From Dehalococcoidia bacterium (GTDB lineage Bacteria; Chloroflexota; Dehalococcoidia; Tepidiformales; Tepidiformaceae), in the NCBI GenBank assembly GCA_020850615.1, contig JADZEI010000036.1, positions 1-48,158 on the forward strand: a stretch of 48,158 nucleotides of DNA. The letters run 5' to 3'. The notes under the pieces were generated by a model, which ran no database searches, had not been told where the DNA came from, and saw nothing but the letters and a program-made list of their open reading frames with translations. Below are positions 44,354 to 48,158 of the stretch, piece after piece; positions within the stretch are counted from its first letter, which is position 1; the number at the start of each line of letters is the position of its first letter. The translations under genes and the position numbers were made by a program.

Positions 44354-46065
44354 TGCTCCCCGAGCTGAAGGAGTACGGCGTGCGCCAGCGCGACGTGGCC
44401 CCGCTCCTCTACCAGAACATCTCCGTCCGCTATGTGGTCGAGCTCAACGGCGACGGGACGCTGCGCAACCCGGTACCGATTGACCGCGCCACGGGTGCCG
44501 GCAAGAGCCGGTCCGAGCGGGGCACGGTCGAGTCCGTCCCGAACCTGACGCGGACGTCGTCGCCGGTGGCGCTGCCGTTCGCCGATGGCTCCGACTACAC
44601 CTTCGGGGTCGACCCCAAGGGCCAACCGGCGAAGCTCGCAGCCCGGCACCAGCTCTACGTCAAGGCCGTCGAGGAGTGCGCCGAGGCCACCGGCGAGCCG
44701 GCCGTCCGCGCCGTCCTCGCCTTCCTGCAGCGCGGGGCCTGGCCCCGGTTCCCGGACGACTTCGACTACGGGGCCGAGGTCACGTTCTCCGTCGACGGCG
44801 TGAAGCCCGCGGAGCTGCCGTCGGTACACCGGTTCTGGGTCGACCGCTACCGCCGGTCGCTCGAAACCCTGCCGGAGCAGGAGTGCGTCGTCTGCGGCCG
44901 CCGCGACCACGCGGTCGACACCTACCCGGGCCGCGTCAAGGGCGTGCTCGGCGGCCAGTCGGCCGGGACGGCGCTGGTCTCGGCGAATACCGATGTCTTC
45001 GAGTCCTACGGGCTCAAGGGATCGCAGATCGCGCCCACCTGCCTCGAATGCGCCGACGGGCTCACCAAGGGGCTGAACCACCTCATCGCGGGTCAGAAGA
45101 CCCACCTCTACCTTGGCGGCAGCACGTTCATCTTCTGGGCACGGTCGGGAGAGCTGCCGTTCGACCCCAACACGCTGATGACCGACCCCACCAGCGAGAC
45201 CGTGCAGGACCTGCTCGCCAGCGTCCACTCGGGCCGGATCCCCGCCCACATCGCCGCCGACCGTTTCTTCGCCGCGCCGTTGACCGGCAGCGGGGGCCGG
45301 ACGGTCGTGCGCGACTGGATCGACACCACGGTCGGCGAGGTAGCTGCGAACCTCGCGGACTGGTTCGACCGCCAGCGCATCGTCGACTGGGACGGGGCGG
45401 AGGGCGCCCCCTTCGGCCTCCGACAGCTCGCCGGCGGCACCATCCCGCTGCGCCGCGCAGGCCCCGACTGGGACCGCCTGCCGGCCACCGTATCGCGCGC
45501 GATGTTGCGGGCGGCGCTCACCGGTGCGCCCCTGCCGCCCGACATCCTCTATCGCGCCGTGCAACGCACGCATGCGGAGCGCAACGTCCGGCGCGTCCAT
45601 GCCGCGCTCATCAAGCTCTCGCTGCTCGCCCAGCGTGACGTAACGAAGGAGATAGCACCCGTGTCCCTGAACCCGGACCACCCGGCCGCCGCTTACCACT
45701 GCGGCCGTTTGCTCGCCGTGCTCGAAGAGGCGCAGCGCGCAGCCATGCCACGCGTCACCAACACCATCGTCGACCGGTTCTATGGCGCCGCGTCGAGCTC
45801 GCCCGCCAGCGTGTTCGGCCGCCTCTTCCGCGGCGCCCAACCGCACCTCTCGACCCTCGAGAACAGCAACCGCGGCGCGTTCATCGCCATCCAGCAGAAG
45901 CTCGAAGAGGTCTCCAGCCGGATCGACGACGACTTCCCGGCGACGCTGACGCTCAAGGAGCAGGGGCTGTTCGCCCTGGGCTATTACCACCAGCGCGCCC
46001 ACCGCAACCCCCGGCACGACAAGCCGTCTGCCAGCGATCCCCAGAACGCCCCCGAGGAGGACTAA
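44353..46065 (+). CDS. cas8c: Type I-C Cas8c (Csd1) large Cascade subunit
   Basis: A 570-aa protein from the ATG at 44353 (TGATG overlap). It matches Csd1/Cas8c: LKEYGVRQRDVAPLLYQNISVRYVVEL, FGVDPKGQPAKLAARHQLYV, and a Cys4 site CVVCGRR...CLECADG, probably zinc. It recognises the PAM and recruits Cas3. The length is usual for the family. It is known that I-C cas8c can also yield a small subunit (Cas11c) from an internal start. I did not identify that start with confidence here, though the C-terminal 120 residues would be the source. Confidence 0.94.
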   Translation: MLPELKEYGVRQRDVAPLLYQNISVRYVVELNGDGTLRNPVPIDRATGAGKSRSERGTVESVPNLTRTSSPVALPFADGSDYTFGVDPKGQPAKLAARHQLYVKAVEECAEATGEPAVRAVLAFLQRGAWPRFPDDFDYGAEVTFSVDGVKPAELPSVHRFWVDRYRRSLETLPEQECVVCGRRDHAVDTYPGRVKGVLGGQSAGTALVSANTDVFESYGLKGSQIAPTCLECADGLTKGLNHLIAGQKTHLYLGGSTFIFWARSGELPFDPNTLMTDPTSETVQDLLASVHSGRIPAHIAADRFFAAPLTGSGGRTVVRDWIDTTVGEVAANLADWFDRQRIVDWDGAEGAPFGLRQLAGGTIPLRRAGPDWDRLPATVSRAMLRAALTGAPLPPDILYRAVQRTHAERNVRRVHAALIKLSLLAQRDVTKEIAPVSLNPDHPAAAYHCGRLLAVLEEAQRAAMPRVTNTIVDRFYGAASSSPASVFGRLFRGAQPHLSTLENSNRGAFIAIQQKLEEVSSRIDDDFPATLTLKEQGLFALGYYHQRAHRNPRHDKPSASDPQNAPEED

Positions 46066-46067
46066 CC

Positions 46068-46994
46068 ATGGCCATCTATACCGACCCGAAGCGCCGCCAC
46101 GACTTCGCCCTGCTGTTCGACGTGAAGAACGGCAACCCGAACGGCGACCCGGACGCCGGGAACCTCCCCCGGGTCGACCCGGAGACGATGCAGGGCCTGG
46201 TCACGGACGTGGCGATCAAGCGCAAGGTGCGCGACTGGGTGGACGTCGCCCACGGCGGGGAAGCGCGCAACAAGATCTACGTCCAGCACGGCCAGTACCT
46301 CACCGAGACGCGCACCCGTGAGTTCGACGCGCGGGCCGGCAAGGGTGCAAAGCCGTCGGCGAAGGACGCGGAGGAGTGGATGTGCGAGGCGTTCTTCGAC
46401 GTCCGCATGTTCGGAGCGGTGCTGCCCATCAAGGGCAGCGACTCGGGGCAGGTGCGCGGGCCGATCCAGCTCACCTTCGCCGCCTCCATCGATCCCATCG
46501 TCCCGCTCGAGGCGGCGATCGTGGGCCCGGCGCAAAACGCCGAGCAGTCCAAGCGCACGAGGGCGCCCAAGGAGGGCGAGGCCGAGACCGACGAGGGGGA
46601 GGCCCGCGGGACGATGGGCCGCAAGGCGTTCGTACCGTACGGGCTTTACCGCGCGCACGGCTTCTTCGTGCCGGCCTTCGCCGCCCGCACCAAGGTGACC
46701 GAGGCGGACCTGGACCTCTTCTGGACCGCCCTCCAGCAGATGTGGGACCTCGACCGCTCCGCGACCCGCGGCGAGCTCGCCCTGCGCGGCCTCTACGTCT
46801 TCAGCCACGAATCGTCGCTCGGCAACGCGCCCGCGCACACGCTGTTCGAACGGGTCACGGTGGACCCGGTGATCCCCTCGGCCGGTGGCGTCGATGTCCG
46901 GCCGCCGCGCTCGTTCGCCGACTACAGCGGCCGCGTCCTGGTCGACGATTCGGCGCTGCCGGCGGGCGTGGCGCTGACGCGACTGGTCGGCTAA
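46068..46994 (+). CDS. cas7c: Type I-C Cas7 (Csd2) Cascade backbone subunit
   Basis: A 308-aa protein starting two bases after cas8c. KRRHDFALLFDVKNGNPNGDPDAGNLPRVDP is the diagnostic Csd2 N-terminus, and MFGAVLPIKGSDSGQVRGPIQL follows. Several copies would line the crRNA in Cascade. A charged loop (AEQSKRTRAPKEGEAETDEGEA, about 163-184) is longer than in many homologues. Confidence 0.96.
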   Translation: MAIYTDPKRRHDFALLFDVKNGNPNGDPDAGNLPRVDPETMQGLVTDVAIKRKVRDWVDVAHGGEARNKIYVQHGQYLTETRTREFDARAGKGAKPSAKDAEEWMCEAFFDVRMFGAVLPIKGSDSGQVRGPIQLTFAASIDPIVPLEAAIVGPAQNAEQSKRTRAPKEGEAETDEGEARGTMGRKAFVPYGLYRAHGFFVPAFAARTKVTEADLDLFWTALQQMWDLDRSATRGELALRGLYVFSHESSLGNAPAHTLFERVTVDPVIPSAGGVDVRPPRSFADYSGRVLVDDSALPAGVALTRLVG

Positions 46995-46996
46995 CC

Positions 46997-47590
46997 GTGG
47001 ACACCGGCCGCGACCCGGCCGGCGAAGGGGCGGAGATCGACATACCGATCTCCGCCCTCGAGCACTTCTCGTACTGCCCCCGGCAGTGCGCGCTCATCCA
47101 CGTCGAGCAGACGTTCCAGGAGAACGTCTTCACCGTGCGCGGCCAGATCGCGCACCGCCGGGTGGACCACGCCGCTGACACGGTCGCCCGTGGCATCGCC
47201 CACGTGCGCAGCCTGGAGCTCTGGTCGGAGCGGTACGGGCTTCGCGGCAAAGCCGACCTGGTCGAGTTCCGCCCGGAGGGGCCCTACCCCGTGGAGTACA
47301 AGTCCGGCCCGGCCGTCGGAGGCCACGCCGACATCCAGCTCTGCGCACAGGCGCTCTGCCTCGAAGAGATGTTCGGGCAGCCCGTGGCGGCGGGCGCCGC
47401 CTTTTCCCACGCCGACCGGAGACGCCACCCCGTGCGGTTCACCTCCGAACTCCGTGCGGCCACCGAAAGCGTCATCGAAGCCGTCCGCGGGCAGATCGCG
47501 CGGCAGGAGCTTCCGCCCGCCGCCGACGACGCGCGCTGTCCGACCTGCGGGGTCGGGCAGCACCCGCTCCCCGGAGCGGGTGAGGATTGA
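46997..47590 (+). CDS. cas4: Cas4 exonuclease with C-terminus replaced by CRISPR-repeat sequence
   Basis: A 197-aa frame starting at GTG 46997. It has the Cas4/RecB nuclease features: first Cys pair in HFSYCPRQCALIH, RGQIAHRRVD, GLRGKADLVEF, VEYKSG and QLCAQALCLEEM. The final iron-sulfur motif normally reads C-x2-C-x5-C. Here CPTCGVGQH has His in place of Cys, and the last dozen codons lie in the first CRISPR repeat (starting 47557), with the stop also inside it. So the fourth cluster ligand is missing. Cas4 selects PAM-bearing prespacers with Cas1-Cas2, neither of which is present here, so this copy is probably inactive in adaptation. Confidence 0.88.
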   Translation: MDTGRDPAGEGAEIDIPISALEHFSYCPRQCALIHVEQTFQENVFTVRGQIAHRRVDHAADTVARGIAHVRSLELWSERYGLRGKADLVEFRPEGPYPVEYKSGPAVGGHADIQLCAQALCLEEMFGQPVAAGAAFSHADRRRHPVRFTSELRAATESVIEAVRGQIARQELPPAADDARCPTCGVGQHPLPGAGED

Positions 47591-48158
47591 AACGTTGTGG
47601 ACGGTACGCCCCAGCAAGCACGGGTAACTGCAGCGCCCGCTCCCCAGAGCGGGTGAGGATTGAAACGCCGAAATCGGCGACCGTCGCGTTGCCCGCAGTC
47701 GCCGCAGCGCCCGCTCCCCGGAGCGGGTGAGGATTGAAACTAGGGGTCAGGCGCTGGCAAGAGTCCGCTAGGTCCTCGCAGCGCCCGCTCCCCGGAGCGG
47801 GTGAGGATTGAAACGTGACTCCTTCACCCCTAGTCAGGGTTTCCCCCGAGCAGCACCCGCTCCCCGGAGCGGGTGAGGATTGAAACTCCTCGGTGCGCGC
47901 CGTATCCCCCGCGCTCTCGTGGCAGCACCCGCTCCCCGGAGCGGGGGAGGATTGAAACGCGCGCGGGCGGCGCCGTAGAGCTCGTGAAGCCAGTCGCGCA
48001 GCACCCGCTCCCCGGAGCGGGTGAGGATTGAAACGGCAGGATGGCAGCTCATCGTCTTTCTCGGCGACGCAGCACCCGCTCCCCGGAGCGGGTGAGGATT
48101 GAAACACGACCAGCGTGGTCATCTCGAACCCCGCGGCGTTGCAGCAGCCGCTCCCCGG
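47557..48158 (+). CRISPR. Type I-C CRISPR array (at least 9 repeats, continues past window end)
   Basis: The 37-bp repeats start at 47557, 47630, 47704, 47778, 47850, 47922, 47998, 48069 and 48141 (the last cut by the window end). Spacers are 36, 37, 37, 35, 35, 39, 34 and 35 bp. The unit begins GCAGCACCCGC, has a perfect GC stem (CCCGCTC/GAGCGGG) and ends GAGGATTGAAAC. Repeats 2-4 have G for A at position 6, repeat 2 also has an A in the stem loop, repeat 6 has T to G before GAGG, and repeat 9 starts GCAGCAGCC. The 3' GAAAC fixes the direction as left to right. No leader is present. Confidence 0.97.

Noticed and set aside
47594-48140. Spacers matching the integrated element in this window
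   Set aside because: Reading the eight spacers against the element by eye gave no convincing protospacer. An alignment search allowing mismatches was not possible here.

Overview
The window looks like chromosomal DNA from a very GC-rich bacterium, most likely a Chloroflexota of the Dehalococcoidia/Tepidiforma kind. This placement is an inference from the gene mix (many acyl-CoA dehydrogenases and CaiB/BaiF CoA-transferases, a Thr-Pro-rich surface lipoprotein, a Tat-type lipoprotein solute binder). No rRNA or other phylogenetic marker is present.

Region 1 (1-14341) is ordinary chromosome: a CoA-transferase, an M14-type metallopeptidase, a large SpaA-like-repeat surface lipoprotein, an acyl-CoA dehydrogenase, a PKD-lipase lipoprotein, a small lower-GC gene bracketed by inverted heptamer repeats, an alpha/beta hydrolase, katG, an SH3b-lytic transglycosylase and a luciferase-like monooxygenase.

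Region 2 (14492-26963) is a mobile-DNA hotspot at a tRNA-Arg(CCU) gene. An 8.1-kb integrated element lies between two identical 44-bp copies of the tRNA 3' end. It carries a tyrosine integrase, a DnaB-N/RepA-like helicase with a phased cluster of GGGACA hexamers in its 3' end (candidate origin), two tiny zinc-ribbon proteins, a prohead protease fused to an HExxH domain, a tape-measure protein, and an intergenic region with three stem-loops sharing a TTRGAG loop. No terminase, portal or capsid gene was recognised. Directly beyond it, two genes for a type II DMSO-reductase-family molybdoenzyme (alpha and beta) end at a third, 21-bp partial copy of the same tRNA end, suggesting a second island stacked on the first.

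Region 3 (27079-41223) is a catabolic locus: an acyl-CoA dehydrogenase and an IclR regulator on the minus strand, and a divergent run of two HpaB/AbfD-fold flavoproteins, a complete dipeptide-type ABC importer, an enoyl-CoA hydratase-like protein and two CoA-transferases. The most economical reading is uptake of an organic acid or peptide-like compound, CoA activation, flavin chemistry and hydration. The substrate is unknown. Both HpaB-like proteins lack the iron-sulfur ligands of 4-hydroxybutyryl-CoA dehydratase.

Region 4 (41339-48158) is a type I-C CRISPR-Cas locus: cas3 (frameshifted at a C6 run), cas5c, cas8c, cas7c, cas4, then an array of at least nine 37-bp repeats that runs off the window. 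Two oddities stand out. A structured 149-bp gap between cas3 and cas5c contains two degenerate CRISPR-repeat-like units. The array starts inside the 3' end of cas4, so no leader, cas1 or cas2 lies between them.
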